This document shows, in pieces, positions 44,303-53,571 of a DNA stretch of 64,000 bases. The stretch lies in NCBI RefSeq assembly GCF_001570405.1, contig NZ_BBYM01000038.1, positions 1-64,000 on the forward strand. Reading direction: 5' to 3'. A model generated the notes under the pieces. The model was not told the origin of the DNA. It made no database searches and saw only the letters and a list, made by a program, of their open reading frames with translations. The position numbers and the translations under genes were made by a program. The stretch comes from Microtetraspora niveoalba. GTDB lineage: Bacteria > Actinomycetota > Actinomycetes > Streptosporangiales > Streptosporangiaceae. Positions within the stretch are counted from its first letter, which is position 1; the number at the start of each line of letters is the position of its first letter.

Positions 44303-45697
44303 TCAGGCGGGGGTGAGCGCTCCGGAGGGGCGGTCGCCGGCCGGGGAGCCCCCGTCGCCGTCGCCGCCGCTGCGGCCGGTGCCCGGCCCGGAGTCCTCGT
44401 CCAGCAGGGTCGTCTCGTCGAACGGGGCCTCGCCGGACAACACCCGCGCCGCCCGCTCGCGGTCGAAGTCGCCGGTCCAGGTGCCGATCAGCACGGTGGC
44501 CACCGCGTTGCCCGCGAAGTTGGTCAGCGCCCGCGCCTCCGACATGAAGCGGTCGATGCCGACGATCAGGCCGACGCCGTCGACCAGGTCGGGCCGGTGT
44601 GACTGGAGCCCGCCCGCCAGCGTGGCCAGGCCAGCGCCGGTGACGCCCGCCGCGCCCTTCGACGCGATGATCATGAAGACCAGCAGCGAGATCTGCTCGC
44701 CCAGCGACAGCGGCGCCCCGGTGGCGCTCGCCACGAACAGCGTGGCCATGGTGAGGTAGATGGCGGTCCCGTCGAGGTTGAACGAGTACCCGGTCGGGAC
44801 GGTGATGCCGACCACCGGGCGGGCCACTCCGAGATGCTCCATCTTGGCGATCAGGCGGGGCAGCGCCGACTCCGACGACGACGTCGAGAGGATGAGCAGG
44901 AACTCCCGGCCCAGATACCGCAGCAGCGTCAGGATGTTGACCTGGGCGACCACCCAGAGCAGCGGCCCCAGCACGACGAACACGAACAGTACGCAGGTCG
45001 CGTAGAAGCCGGTCATGATGACGGCGAGGCTGGTCAGCGCGTCCACGCCGGTGGCCCCGACGACCGCCGCCATCGCGCCGAAGGCGCCCACCGGAGCGGC
45101 CCACATGATCATGGCGAGGATGCGGAAGACCAGCCGCTGGATGTGCCCGATCCCGGCCAGGATCGGCGCCGCCCTGCCGCCCATCGCCTGCAGCGCGAAG
45201 CCCGCGAGCAGCGCGACCAGCAGCGTCTGCAGCACCTCGCCCTCGGTGAACGCCGACACGAGCGTGGTCGGGATGATCCCCAGGAGGAACGACGTCGTGT
45301 CGCTCTCGCCGCCCTTGGCCGCCTCGGTCTCGGCGGCCTTGCGCAGATCGTCGGTCAGCGCGAGGCCCTCGCCCGGGTGCAGCAGGTTGCCGACGAGCAG
45401 GCCGATCGCCAGCGCCACGGTGGACATGACCAGGAAATAGCCGACGGCGAGCCCGCCGACCTTGCCGACCCGCGCCGCCTGGGCCACCGACCCGACGCCG
45501 AGCACGATCGTGCAGAAGATGATGGGGCTGATCATCATCTTGATCAGGCCCACGAAGGCCGTGCCGAGCGGTTTCAGCTCCTTGCCCAGCTCCGGCGCGA
45601 GGAGCCCGACGGTGATCCCGGCGAGCACGGCGACGATGACGGCGAGATACAGGTACCGGGTGCGGTCCCGGCTCGCCCGAGGCGCGGATGCGGCCAC
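44303..45697 (-). CDS. dctA: C4-dicarboxylate:cation symporter DctA
   Basis: A 464-aa membrane transporter of the DAACS family for succinate, fumarate and malate. Family motifs include MMISPIIFCTIVLGVGS, the serine-rich LSTSSSESALPRL re-entrant loop, GYSFNLDGTAIYLTMA and the C-terminal VDRFMS-like GIDRFMSEARALTN. GTG 45697 is chosen because AAGGGGG lies just upstream and the first membrane span follows within 15 residues. It is divergent from a CitA/CitB-type two-component pair that presumably controls it. The C-terminal tail is Gly/Asp-rich. Confidence 0.94.
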   Translation of the reverse strand: MAASAPRASRDRTRYLYLAVIVAVLAGITVGLLAPELGKELKPLGTAFVGLIKMMISPIIFCTIVLGVGSVAQAARVGKVGGLAVGYFLVMSTVALAIGLLVGNLLHPGEGLALTDDLRKAAETEAAKGGESDTTSFLLGIIPTTLVSAFTEGEVLQTLLVALLAGFALQAMGGRAAPILAGIGHIQRLVFRILAMIMWAAPVGAFGAMAAVVGATGVDALTSLAVIMTGFYATCVLFVFVVLGPLLWVVAQVNILTLLRYLGREFLLILSTSSSESALPRLIAKMEHLGVARPVVGITVPTGYSFNLDGTAIYLTMATLFVASATGAPLSLGEQISLLVFMIIASKGAAGVTGAGLATLAGGLQSHRPDLVDGVGLIVGIDRFMSEARALTNFAGNAVATVLIGTWTGDFDRERAARVLSGEAPFDETTLLDEDSGPGTGRSGGDGDGGSPAGDRPSGALTPA

Positions 45698-45749
45698 GCG
45701 ACCCCCTTGTACGGAAGGACTTTCGACGGCGTGACTATGCGCCGGGGGT

Positions 45750-45792
45750 GTGACCTCGGTCACTATTGCGTACATTTCGTTCATCAACGAAA
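45750..45792. promoter_or_regulatory. Two perfect palindromes between dctA and the sensor kinase
   Basis: GTGACCTCGGTCAC (45750-45763) is a 14-bp palindrome with a 2-nt centre. TTTCGTT (45775-45781) and AACGAAA (45786-45792) form a 7-bp dyad around 4 nt. Both lie in the 121-bp divergent region and are candidate binding sites for the adjacent response regulator. Confidence 0.55.
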
Positions 45793-45818
45793 CGACCGCA
45801 CGGAGTGAGACCGGGAAG

Positions 45819-47408
45819 ATGACGAGGACGTCGCCCCTCAGACGGTGGAGCCTCGCCAGGCAGATGTTGCTGCTCCAGACCGTGGTCGTCGGGGTCACGG
45901 TCGCCGCGGGCACCGCCTTCGCGTTCGCCCACACCCGCGACCTGCTCACCGACGACGCGACGCGGGTCGCCGGCTCCGTCGCCATCAGCGTCGCCGACTC
46001 GCCGTCCGTCCTGTCCGCCGTCGGCGACCCCGACCCCACCGCGACCCTCCAGCCGTACGCCGAGCGGGTCAGGCGGGAGGCCGGCGTCGACTTCATCACG
46101 ATCATGGACACGTCCGGTCGCCGCTACACGCACCCCAACCCCGGCCAGATCGGCGGCACCTTCCTCGGCACCATCGGCCCCGCCGTGGCCGGCCGCACGT
46201 TCACCGAGACCTACACCGGCACGCTCGGCCCCTCCGTCCGCGCCGTCACACCCGTGCGGGACGGCCGGGGCGAGGTGCGCGCCCTGGTCAGCGCCGGGAT
46301 CACGCTCGACAAGATCAGCGACCGCCTGCGCGACCAGCTCGCCGTTGCGGGGCTGACCGTCCTGCTCGGCATGACCGTCGGCGGGGCGGGGACCGCCCTC
46401 GTGGGCGCCCGGCTGCGCCGGCAGACCCGCGGGCTCGCCTCCGACGAGCTGGGCCGCATCTACGAGCACCACACCGCGATCCTGCACGCCGTACGCGAGG
46501 GGCTGCTCCTCGTCGACGACGAGCGCAGGCTGACGTTGTGCAACGACGGCGCGCGGGCGCTGCTGGGCCTGCCCGCCGACGCCGAGGGCCGTGAGGTGAC
46601 CGAGTTGGGCCTGGACCCGGAGTTCACCGAGATGCTGCGCTCGGGGGAGCGCCGCACCGACGAGATCCACCTGACCCGTGACCGGGTCATCGTGGTGAAC
46701 GCCGCCCCCGCGCGGTCCGGGCGCAGGTCGTTCGGCCTGGTCGTCACCCTGCGCGACCACACCGAGCTCCAGGCGCTCAGCGGCCAGCTCGACGCGGTGC
46801 GCGGCTTCGCCGAGTCGCTGCGTTCGGCCGCGCACGAGTCGGCGAACCGGCTGCACACCGTGGTCGCGCTGGTCGAGCTGGGCCGGGCCGAGCAGGCCGT
46901 CGAGTTCGCCACCGCGGAGATGCGCGACGCCCAGCAGTTCGCCGACCGGGTCGTCGGGTCCGTACGGGAGCCCGTGCTCGCGGCCCTCCTGCTCGGCAAG
47001 ACGGCCGAGGCCGCCGAACGCGGCGTCGAGCTGGCCATCGCACCGGACAGCGAGCTGGACGACCTCGGCCTGGACGGCCGCGATCTGGTGACCATCCTCG
47101 GCAACCTGATCGACAACGCCGTGGAGGCGGCCGTGACCGGAGCCCCGCCCGCCCGCGTACGGGTGAGCCTGACCATGGACGGGGGCGGCTGCGTCCTGCG
47201 CGTCGCCGACTCCGGCCCCGGCCTCGGCGATCACGAGGTGGCCGCGGCGTTCCGGCGCGGCTGGACGACCAAGGGCGACGGGCGCGGCCTCGGCCTCGCC
47301 ATGGTCGGCCAGGCCGTACGCCGTCTCGGCGGCACGATCGACGTCTCCCGCGACGGCGGAGCCGTCTTCACCGTACGGCTCCCGCCCCGGAAGGGGGACG
47401 ACACGTGA
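45819..47408 (+). CDS. CitA/DcuS-type sensor histidine kinase
   Basis: A 529-aa membrane sensor. TM1 (about 15-38), a periplasmic PASC/CACHE-like di- or tricarboxylate-binding domain with the RxH/VTP-type motif PNPGQIGGTF and TPVRDGRGEVRALVSAGI, then TM2, a cytoplasmic PAS domain (LLLVDDERRLTLCNDGARAL) and a DHp helix with SAAHESANRLHTVVALVELG containing the phosphorylated His. HATPase_c (GNLIDNAVEAA, GDGRGLGLAM) completes it. ATG 45819 is favoured because the membrane anchor follows directly; GTG 45750 would lie inside a palindrome. Its stop overlaps the regulator start. Confidence 0.9.
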   Translation: MTRTSPLRRWSLARQMLLLQTVVVGVTVAAGTAFAFAHTRDLLTDDATRVAGSVAISVADSPSVLSAVGDPDPTATLQPYAERVRREAGVDFITIMDTSGRRYTHPNPGQIGGTFLGTIGPAVAGRTFTETYTGTLGPSVRAVTPVRDGRGEVRALVSAGITLDKISDRLRDQLAVAGLTVLLGMTVGGAGTALVGARLRRQTRGLASDELGRIYEHHTAILHAVREGLLLVDDERRLTLCNDGARALLGLPADAEGREVTELGLDPEFTEMLRSGERRTDEIHLTRDRVIVVNAAPARSGRRSFGLVVTLRDHTELQALSGQLDAVRGFAESLRSAAHESANRLHTVVALVELGRAEQAVEFATAEMRDAQQFADRVVGSVREPVLAALLLGKTAEAAERGVELAIAPDSELDDLGLDGRDLVTILGNLIDNAVEAAVTGAPPARVRVSLTMDGGGCVLRVADSGPGLGDHEVAAAFRRGWTTKGDGRGLGLAMVGQAVRRLGGTIDVSRDGGAVFTVRLPPRKGDDT

Positions 47409-48088
47409 TCTCCGTGCTGGTCGTCGAGGACGAGGAGGTCGCCGCCGAGGCGAACCGCCTCTACGTGGAACGGCTGCCGGGCTTCCGGGTCGCGGGTGTG
47501 GCCCGTTCCGGAGGGGAGACGCTGCGGTTCCTCCGCCGCGAGCGTGTGGACCTGCTGCTGCTCGACCTGCACCTGCCCGACATGCACGGCCTGGAGGTCT
47601 GCCGGCTGCTCCGCGCCGCCGGGATCTCCTGCGACGTCGTGGCCGTGACCTCGGCCAGGGACCTGTCCGTGGTCAGGTCGGCCGTCTCGATCGGCGTCGT
47701 GCAGTACCTGCTCAAGCCGTTCACGTTCGCGCTGCTGCGCGAGAAGCTCCAGCAGTACGCGCGGTTCCGCTCCTCGGTCGAGGGAGGCGGTGAGGTGAGC
47801 GCGCAGAGCGAGGTCGATCGCGCGCTGGCCACACTGCGGGGCGCCGCACGGTCCGCGCTCCCCAAGGGGATGTCCCAGGCGACCCTGGAGGCGGTCGCGG
47901 GCCAGCTCAGGAAGGCGCGTGCCGGGTTGTCGGCGAACGCCGTCGGCGAGGCGATCGGCGTCTCCCGGGTGACCGCCCGCCGCTACCTGGAGCACCTGAC
48001 CGAGACCGGGGCCGTGCGGCGCGTCCCGCAGTACGGAGGAGTGGGACGCCCCGAGTGGCTCTACCGCCTGACCACCTCCACGTCCTGA
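47405..48088 (+). CDS. CitB/DcuR-type response regulator
   Basis: A 227-aa regulator. The receiver domain has VVEDEEVAAE, phospho-acceptor Asp in LLLLDLHLPDMHG, and the conserved Lys in YLLKPFTF. The C-terminal CitB-type HTH is LSANAVGEAIGVSRVTARRY with the wing GGVGRPEWLYRL. GTG start overlaps the kinase stop. It should activate dctA in response to external C4-dicarboxylates or citrate. Confidence 0.93.
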   Translation: MISVLVVEDEEVAAEANRLYVERLPGFRVAGVARSGGETLRFLRRERVDLLLLDLHLPDMHGLEVCRLLRAAGISCDVVAVTSARDLSVVRSAVSIGVVQYLLKPFTFALLREKLQQYARFRSSVEGGGEVSAQSEVDRALATLRGAARSALPKGMSQATLEAVAGQLRKARAGLSANAVGEAIGVSRVTARRYLEHLTETGAVRRVPQYGGVGRPEWLYRLTTSTS

Positions 48089-48156
48089 ATGGCCGAGGCC
48101 CTGGTCACGGGTGCCGCCCGCGCTCCCCGGATCGGCTCCGCCGTACGACGTGCAGG

Positions 48157-49191
48157 TCAGTCGGCGAGCTCCCTGACCCTCTCGATGAGCCGGACACGCT
48201 CCCCGTGCGTACGGCCGAGCGGGGTGACGTTGACGGTGCCGACGCCGGACTCCCTCATCACCTGGAGACGCTCGCGGACGAAGCCCTCCGGGCCGATCAG
48301 GGACATCGACGCCAGGAGCTCCTCCGGGACGAGGGCGGCGGCCTCGTCCTTCCTGCCCTCCAGGTAGAGGTCCTGGATCCGCTCGGCCTCCTTCTCGTAG
48401 CCGTAGCGGCGGGCCAGGTCGTTGTAGAAGTTCTTGCCCTTGGCGCCCATGCCGCCGATGTAGAGGGCGGCCGTGGGGCGGCCGAGCTCCAGCAGGTGCG
48501 CCACGTCGTCGCCGATCGCCAGGGGCGCCTGGGCGATGACGTCCAGCTCGCCGAGCGCCGGGTCCCGCTTCGCCCTGCCCGCCGCGAGGGACGCGCCCCA
48601 CACGTCGGCGGCCTTCTCCGGCATGTAGAACATCGGCTCCCAGCCCTCGGCCAGCTCGGCGGCCAGCTCGACGTTCTTCGGGCCGATGGCGGCGAGCACG
48701 ATCGGGATTCGGTCGCGCACCGGGTGGTTGATCAGCTTCAGCGGCTTGCCCAGGCCCGTGCCCCCCTCCAACGGCAACGTGTAGTGCTTCCCGGCGTACT
48801 CAAGACGCTCGCGCCGCCATACCTTGCGGCAGATCTCGATGATCTCGCGGGTGCGGCCGAGCGGCGCGGTGTACGGCACGCCGTGGAAACCCTCGATCAC
48901 CTGGGGGCCGGACGCGCCCAGGCCCAGCGTGAACCGGCCGTCGGAGACGTGGTCCATCCCGGCGGCCGTCATCGCCAGCAGCGCCGGAGTGCGGGAGTAG
49001 ATCGGCAGGATGCCGGAGGCGATCCGCAGCCGCTCGGTCCGCGCCGCGATGTAGCCCATCTGGCTGACCGCGTCGAAGCTGTACGCCTCGGCGACGAAGA
49101 CGACGTCCAGCCCGGCCTTCTCGTAGTCGGCCAGCTCGGCCACGGTCTCCTTGAACCCGCCCGAGTAGTTGAGGGCCATACCGATGCGCAT
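48157..49191 (-). CDS. Luciferase-like (F420/flavin-dependent) oxidoreductase
   Basis: A 344-aa TIM-barrel protein of the LLM class F420-dependent type. Typical stretches are MRIGMALNYSGG, LDVVFVAEAYSFDAVSQMGY, GILPIYSRTPALLAMTAAGM and GRFTLGLGASGPQVIEGFHG. It transfers hydride using F420 or FMN; the substrate is unknown. ATG 49191 is used (ATG 49194 is adjacent) behind AAAGGA. It lies 73 bp downstream of the MFS gene in the same direction, so it may share the TetR-controlled promoter. Confidence 0.88.
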   Translation of the reverse strand: MRIGMALNYSGGFKETVAELADYEKAGLDVVFVAEAYSFDAVSQMGYIAARTERLRIASGILPIYSRTPALLAMTAAGMDHVSDGRFTLGLGASGPQVIEGFHGVPYTAPLGRTREIIEICRKVWRRERLEYAGKHYTLPLEGGTGLGKPLKLINHPVRDRIPIVLAAIGPKNVELAAELAEGWEPMFYMPEKAADVWGASLAAGRAKRDPALGELDVIAQAPLAIGDDVAHLLELGRPTAALYIGGMGAKGKNFYNDLARRYGYEKEAERIQDLYLEGRKDEAAALVPEELLASMSLIGPEGFVRERLQVMRESGVGTVNVTPLGRTHGERVRLIERVRELAD

Positions 49192-49264
49192 CATGCGGTC
49201 CTTTCGATCCATGGGTTCGGCCGGCCGGCGCTCGACCGGCCGACGAGCTGTCGGGGGCGGTCGC

Positions 49265-50440
49265 TCAGCCGGTCACCGGCTGCCGTTCCGGCCCCGGCCC
49301 GGAGGTTTCGCGTACGGCGCCGGTCCGGCGGGCGACCACGACCAGCGGCAGCACCACGGCGCAGCTCGCCGCGACGAGCACGGAGGACAGACCGCCGATC
49401 CCTCCGGCGGAGAGGATCCCCGTGCCGGCGACCGGCCCCAGGGCGGTGCCGAAACCGAACGCGGCGTTGGCGAGCACCGCCCACCGGCCGCCCGCGTCCA
49501 GCGTCGCCGCGATGGCGATCATGTAGGTGAGCGCTCCCTGGTAGGTGAGGTTCCACAGGAGCTGGCCCGTGGTGTAGACGGCGGGGACCCCGCCCGCCGC
49601 GATCATCACCTTGGAGGCCACGCCCAGGAGCAGGAAGGCGGCCAGCGGCACCGTGCGGCCGTACCGGTCGCCGATCACGGCGACGATCCCGCCGCCGATC
49701 AGGCCGGCGAAGAGCGACCCGGAGAGGATCAGGTTGACGATCCCCTCGTCCATGCCCAGCTCGTCCACGCCGATGGTCCCGGTCACCGCCCACAGGGCGT
49801 ACTCGCAGGCGCCCCAGACGCAGATCCCCGCGACCAGGACGAGGCCGGGGCCGCGCGCGGGCAGCGGGCCCGCGGGGCCGCCCGTCTGCACCGGCGCCTC
49901 CGGGAGGCCGCGCATGAACGGGACGGACGCGGCGCAGACCACGGCGATCGACCCGACGGTGACCGCCAGCCCGCCGCCGAAGAGCGGGAGCGCCATGTAG
50001 ATGCCGGAGCCGATCACCGTGCTGGCGATGAGGCCGACGCCGGTGGCCCGGTCCGGGTTGGCCATGGCCGCGATGGCGGCGCTGGCCAGCGACAGGACGG
50101 CCCCGCCGCCGACGCCGCCGAGCATGATCCCGGCGATGGCGAGCGCGGGTACGGGCACGAGCGTGGCGGTCAGGAACCCGGCGACCATCGCCGCGAGGCT
50201 GACGACGGCGAGCCGCGCCCGGCCGGGGCGGGCCGCGCGTCCGGTGATCAGCACGCCGGTGACGGCGGACGCGAGCAGCGCCCCCGTGCCGACCCATCCC
50301 GCCCCCGCGATGCCCAGGCCGAGACCGGAGCCGAGGGTGTCGATCAGCGTCGGGAGCATGGTGGGGACCATGTAGGCGGCGGTGAGGGCCATGGAGATGG
50401 CGGCCAGCGCGAACGCCGGCGACCGTGGGGGGTTGGTCAC
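49265..50440 (-). CDS. MFS transporter
   Basis: A 391-aa major facilitator with 12 predicted spans. The loop between spans 8 and 9 contains GDRYGRTVPL, the MFS motif A. It is divergent from a TetR-family gene with two copies of the shared palindrome between them. It probably imports the substrate of the catabolic operon at 51.3-57.5 kb or exports a toxic intermediate; direction cannot be told from sequence. GTG start. Confidence 0.88.
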   Translation of the reverse strand: MTNPPRSPAFALAAISMALTAAYMVPTMLPTLIDTLGSGLGLGIAGAGWVGTGALLASAVTGVLITGRAARPGRARLAVVSLAAMVAGFLTATLVPVPALAIAGIMLGGVGGGAVLSLASAAIAAMANPDRATGVGLIASTVIGSGIYMALPLFGGGLAVTVGSIAVVCAASVPFMRGLPEAPVQTGGPAGPLPARGPGLVLVAGICVWGACEYALWAVTGTIGVDELGMDEGIVNLILSGSLFAGLIGGGIVAVIGDRYGRTVPLAAFLLLGVASKVMIAAGGVPAVYTTGQLLWNLTYQGALTYMIAIAATLDAGGRWAVLANAAFGFGTALGPVAGTGILSAGGIGGLSSVLVAASCAVVLPLVVVARRTGAVRETSGPGPERQPVTG

Positions 50441-50468
50441 GCCGGAACTCCTCCGGTTAGTCCGATGA

Positions 50469-50482
50469 CTATCGAGTGATAG
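50469..50482. promoter_or_regulatory. TetR operator copy 1
   Basis: CTATCGAGTGATAG: perfect 5-bp arms CTATC/GATAG around 4 nt, 29-42 bp upstream of the MFS start. One of four copies in the window. Confidence 0.7.
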
Positions 50483-50536
50483 CCGAACCTAAGGCGTGGT
50501 CCTCGTCCGCGTCCAGACCTGAAAGGGGGCGATTTA

Positions 50537-50550
50537 CTATCGGGTGATAT
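50537..50550. promoter_or_regulatory. TetR operator copy 2
   Basis: CTATCGGGTGATAT: same dyad with the last base changed, overlapping a -10-like TATCCT (50548-50553) of the TetR gene. This suits autorepression. Confidence 0.65.
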
Positions 50551-50563
50551 CCTCGGCGCCCAT

Positions 50564-51265
50564 ATGAGCGCGAAGCCGACCACCGGGAGCCGCCCGGATT
50601 TCCGCCAGCTCAGGGCGCTGCCGCGGGAACGCTGGCCCCGCCGCGAGCAGATCCTCTTCGAGGCGGCGAGCCAGTTCGCGCAGCGCGGCTACCACGGCAC
50701 CTCGACCAGGGACATCGCCGACGCGCTCGGCATCCGCCAGCCGTCGCTGTACAACCACTACCCCTCCAAGCTCGCCATCCTGGAAGACCTGTGCGCCTAC
50801 GACATCGGCGTACCGGGGGAGCGGGCCCGCTGGATCTCGCGTGTGGACGCACCCGCGTCCGCCCGGCTGTACGCCGCCGTCCGGCTCGACGTCGAGTACT
50901 GCCTGGAGGCGCCGATCGACATGCGCGGCCTGCCCGACGACCTGATCGGCGAGCCCGGCCTGGAGACGTGGAACAGGAAGCTCCGCGCCTGGTACGCAAC
51001 GGTGCGCGCGATCGTCCGCGAGGGCGTCGAGGCGGGCGAGCTCGCCCCCATCGACCCCGAGTTCGCCCGGCAGGCGATCTGGGGAGTCGAGTGGGAGGTC
51101 ATCCGGGTCTCCCACGGTGGACGCCGCCGCCGGGCCGGGACCAGACCCGACGACGTCGCCTCGTTCGTACTGCGGGGCCTGCTGGCCGACCCGAGCCGCG
51201 TCGGCGAGGCCCGGGAGGCCGCCGCCGGGGTGATCGCCGCCTACCGCGCCGCCCACCCCGGCTGA
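50564..51265 (+). CDS. TetR-family transcriptional regulator
   Basis: A 233-aa repressor. The N-terminal HTH (about 28-75) reads QFAQRGYHGTSTRDIADALG then IRQPSLYNHYPSKLAILEDL. The C-terminal domain is a TetR_C-type ligand pocket with no family I can name. Translation starts within about 5 nt of the predicted transcript start, nearly leaderless. Palindromes CTATC-N4-GATAG flank it and recur upstream of the aminotransferase operon 7 kb away, so it probably controls itself, the MFS/LLM genes and that operon. Ligand: perhaps an acyl-CoA or amino substrate of the pathway. Confidence 0.92.
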   Translation: MSAKPTTGSRPDFRQLRALPRERWPRREQILFEAASQFAQRGYHGTSTRDIADALGIRQPSLYNHYPSKLAILEDLCAYDIGVPGERARWISRVDAPASARLYAAVRLDVEYCLEAPIDMRGLPDDLIGEPGLETWNRKLRAWYATVRAIVREGVEAGELAPIDPEFARQAIWGVEWEVIRVSHGGRRRRAGTRPDDVASFVLRGLLADPSRVGEAREAAAGVIAAYRAAHPG

Positions 51266-51299
51266 CCTCCACCCGGCCCGTCCACGCCGGCGCCGCCCG

Positions 51300-53564
51300 C
51301 TATTCAGGCCGTTCGCCCGGCCGGTCCCGTGAGGTGATCAGGGCGTCGACCGCGAGCACGCCGCCGGTCCCGACGCGGACCGGGTTGATCTCGATCTCGG
51401 CGACGTCCGGACGCTCGGCCAGCAGGCGGGAGACCGTGACGACCAGTTCGGCCAGGGGCTCGACCGCCAGCGGAGGGCGGCCCCGCCAGCCGGCCAGCAG
51501 CGGATGGCAGCGCAGGGAACGCAGCATGTCCAGCGCCGTCTCGGTCGTCACGGGGGCCAGCTCGGTCACCGTGTCCCGCCACAGCTCGACCTCGGTGCCG
51601 CCGAACCCCACCACGACCACGGGCCCGAAGGCGGGGTCCCTGCGGCCGCCGACGAGGATCTCCACGACGTGCTCGCGCGTGTCCATCTCCTCGACGACGT
51701 ACCGGCCCGGCCCGAGCCTGCCCGCCATCTCCTCATGGGCGCGGCGGAGCGCCTCGGCGTCCGGAATCCCGACCACCACGCCGCCCGCCTCGCTCTTGTG
51801 CTCCAGCCAGTCGGCCTTCAGCACGTACGGCGCCCGCAGCCCGTCCGCGCCGCCGAGCGTGGCCACCGCCCTGTCGCGATCTGTGTGGCCGCGTGGCCGG
51901 GCGTCGGTGCACGCGCCGCCCATGCGGCCGTCGTCCGCGTCGCCGTTCGGGTCGGAGTCGATGAGCCGTCCCGGCGGGAAGGGCGCCCCGTAGGCGGCCA
52001 GCAGCTCCCGTGCCGCCCAGTAGCCCCGCCCGGGAGCCCCTCCGCCGCCGCCCGCCTCCACCCGTTCAGGAGGGAGGCCCGGCGCGGCGGGTGTGCCACG
52101 CGGGGCGCCCAGGGCGGCCGCCTGTGCGAGAGCCCATGCGGCGCCGTCCACCCGGGGGTAGACGGGCACCCTCTCCTCGCGCAGCGCGGCCAGCGCCTCG
52201 GTACCCCGGCCCATGGTGTCGACGTGGACCGCGATCCGCCGCGCGACGGCGGCGATCCGCCCGGCGACCTCGACCTCCGGCCCGTCGAGCGCGGGGTTGT
52301 CCCCGCCCCAGGCGCCGAAGTAGCCGGTCAGCAGGACCGCGTCCACCTGACCGCTCTCCGCTATCGCCTCGATGACCTGGGCGTAGCACGTCAGATCCCG
52401 TTCGCCGGCACCGGCCAGATCCACCGGATTGGCCGTGGCCGCGGCCGGTGTCAGCAACCCGGCGAGATGCTCGGCCAGTCCTTCGGAGAAGGGGACCACG
52501 CGCAGCCCCTCCGCCTCGGCCACGTCGGCCCCGAGCGCGCCCTGGCCGCCGCCGTCGGAGACGACCGCGACCCGGCGCCCGCGTGGCGGGGCGGGAGCGG
52601 CCAACGCCTGGGCGAGGTCGACGAGCCGCCCGGGGGAGGCGACCCTGATCGCGCCGCCCGCCCGGCAGGCGGCGTCCACGACCTCGGCGGCCGAGGTCAG
52701 CGAGCCGGTGTGGGACCGGGCCGCGACACGGGACGCCTCGCTGCCGCCGACGGTGAGCACGATCACCGGTTTGCCGGCCGTGCGGAGGGCCGAGAACGTC
52801 TCCACCAGGGCGCGGCCGTCGCCGAAGTCCTCGGCGTACAGGGCGACGACCCGGGTGCGGGTGTGCCCGGCCAGGTCGGCGAGCGCCTCGGCCGCCGTCA
52901 CGTCGGCCTGGTTGCCGAGGGAGACGAACCGGGAGACGCCGAGCCCCGCCTCGGCCGCGAGCGTGCCCAGGGCCAGCCCGAGCTGCCCGCTTTGCGACAC
53001 GATCGCCAGGCCGCCGGGGCTGAACGCTCCCCAGGCCAGCTCCAGCTCGGTGACCGCGTCGTACAGGCCCAGGCAGTTCGGGCCGAGCAGCCGGGCCCCC
53101 GCGGCCGCGATCCGCCCCGCGAGCCTGCGCTCGGTGCCCTCCCCGAGCGCCTGGTCCAGCCCGGCGGTGATCCCGACGAATCCCCGCGCGCCGAGGTCGA
53201 GCGCCTCGTCCACGACCTCCGGCACCGCATGGGGAGGAACGCACAGCGCGACCAGTTCGGGCGGCCGCGGCAGGTCGCGCAACGAGGGCAGGCAGGGCAC
53301 GCCCTCGACGACCGCCCCCGGCCGGCCGACCAGGTGGACGTCGCGCCGGTGGGCGCCCGCGAGTGCGCCGCGGGCCAGCCAGTACCCCCATTTGGCCCGG
53401 TCGGCCGACGCCCCGACCACCGCCACCGAACGCGGGTCCCGGAAGACCTCCATCCCGCTCGTCTCCCGTACGCCTGAGGATCGAGCAGATCCGGCAAAGC
53501 CGGAGAGATCGACGAAACCGGCGGAGCCGGACAAACCGTTAGCCCCGGGGGGTGCGTTCACCAT
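51300..53564 (-). CDS. NDP-forming acyl-CoA synthetase (acetate-CoA ligase-like fusion)
   Basis: A 754-aa single-chain acyl-CoA ligase of the ADP-forming type. The CoA-binding Rossmann domain opens with RDPRSVAVVGASADRAKWGY, the ligase domain carries the phospho-His motif SHTGSLTS, and the C-terminal ATP-grasp half includes LKADWLEHKSEAGGVVVGIP and EIEINPVRV. It converts a carboxylate, CoA and ATP to acyl-CoA, ADP and Pi. A Gly-rich linker (about 500-530) joins the halves, and an unusual Asp/Gly-rich insertion (DPNGDADDGRMGG) lies within the ATP-grasp part. ATG 53564 follows GAGGGGGAC. It is last in the catabolic operon. Confidence 0.87.
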   Translation of the reverse strand: MVNAPPGANGLSGSAGFVDLSGFAGSARSSGVRETSGMEVFRDPRSVAVVGASADRAKWGYWLARGALAGAHRRDVHLVGRPGAVVEGVPCLPSLRDLPRPPELVALCVPPHAVPEVVDEALDLGARGFVGITAGLDQALGEGTERRLAGRIAAAGARLLGPNCLGLYDAVTELELAWGAFSPGGLAIVSQSGQLGLALGTLAAEAGLGVSRFVSLGNQADVTAAEALADLAGHTRTRVVALYAEDFGDGRALVETFSALRTAGKPVIVLTVGGSEASRVAARSHTGSLTSAAEVVDAACRAGGAIRVASPGRLVDLAQALAAPAPPRGRRVAVVSDGGGQGALGADVAEAEGLRVVPFSEGLAEHLAGLLTPAAATANPVDLAGAGERDLTCYAQVIEAIAESGQVDAVLLTGYFGAWGGDNPALDGPEVEVAGRIAAVARRIAVHVDTMGRGTEALAALREERVPVYPRVDGAAWALAQAAALGAPRGTPAAPGLPPERVEAGGGGGAPGRGYWAARELLAAYGAPFPPGRLIDSDPNGDADDGRMGGACTDARPRGHTDRDRAVATLGGADGLRAPYVLKADWLEHKSEAGGVVVGIPDAEALRRAHEEMAGRLGPGRYVVEEMDTREHVVEILVGGRRDPAFGPVVVVGFGGTEVELWRDTVTELAPVTTETALDMLRSLRCHPLLAGWRGRPPLAVEPLAELVVTVSRLLAERPDVAEIEINPVRVGTGGVLAVDALITSRDRPGERPE

Positions 53565-53571
53565 GTCCCCC

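Noticed and set aside
50564-51265. Antisense frames over the TetR gene as an alternative gene
   Set aside because: The plus-strand product has a complete TetR HTH; minus-strand frames are Arg/Ala-rich shadows.
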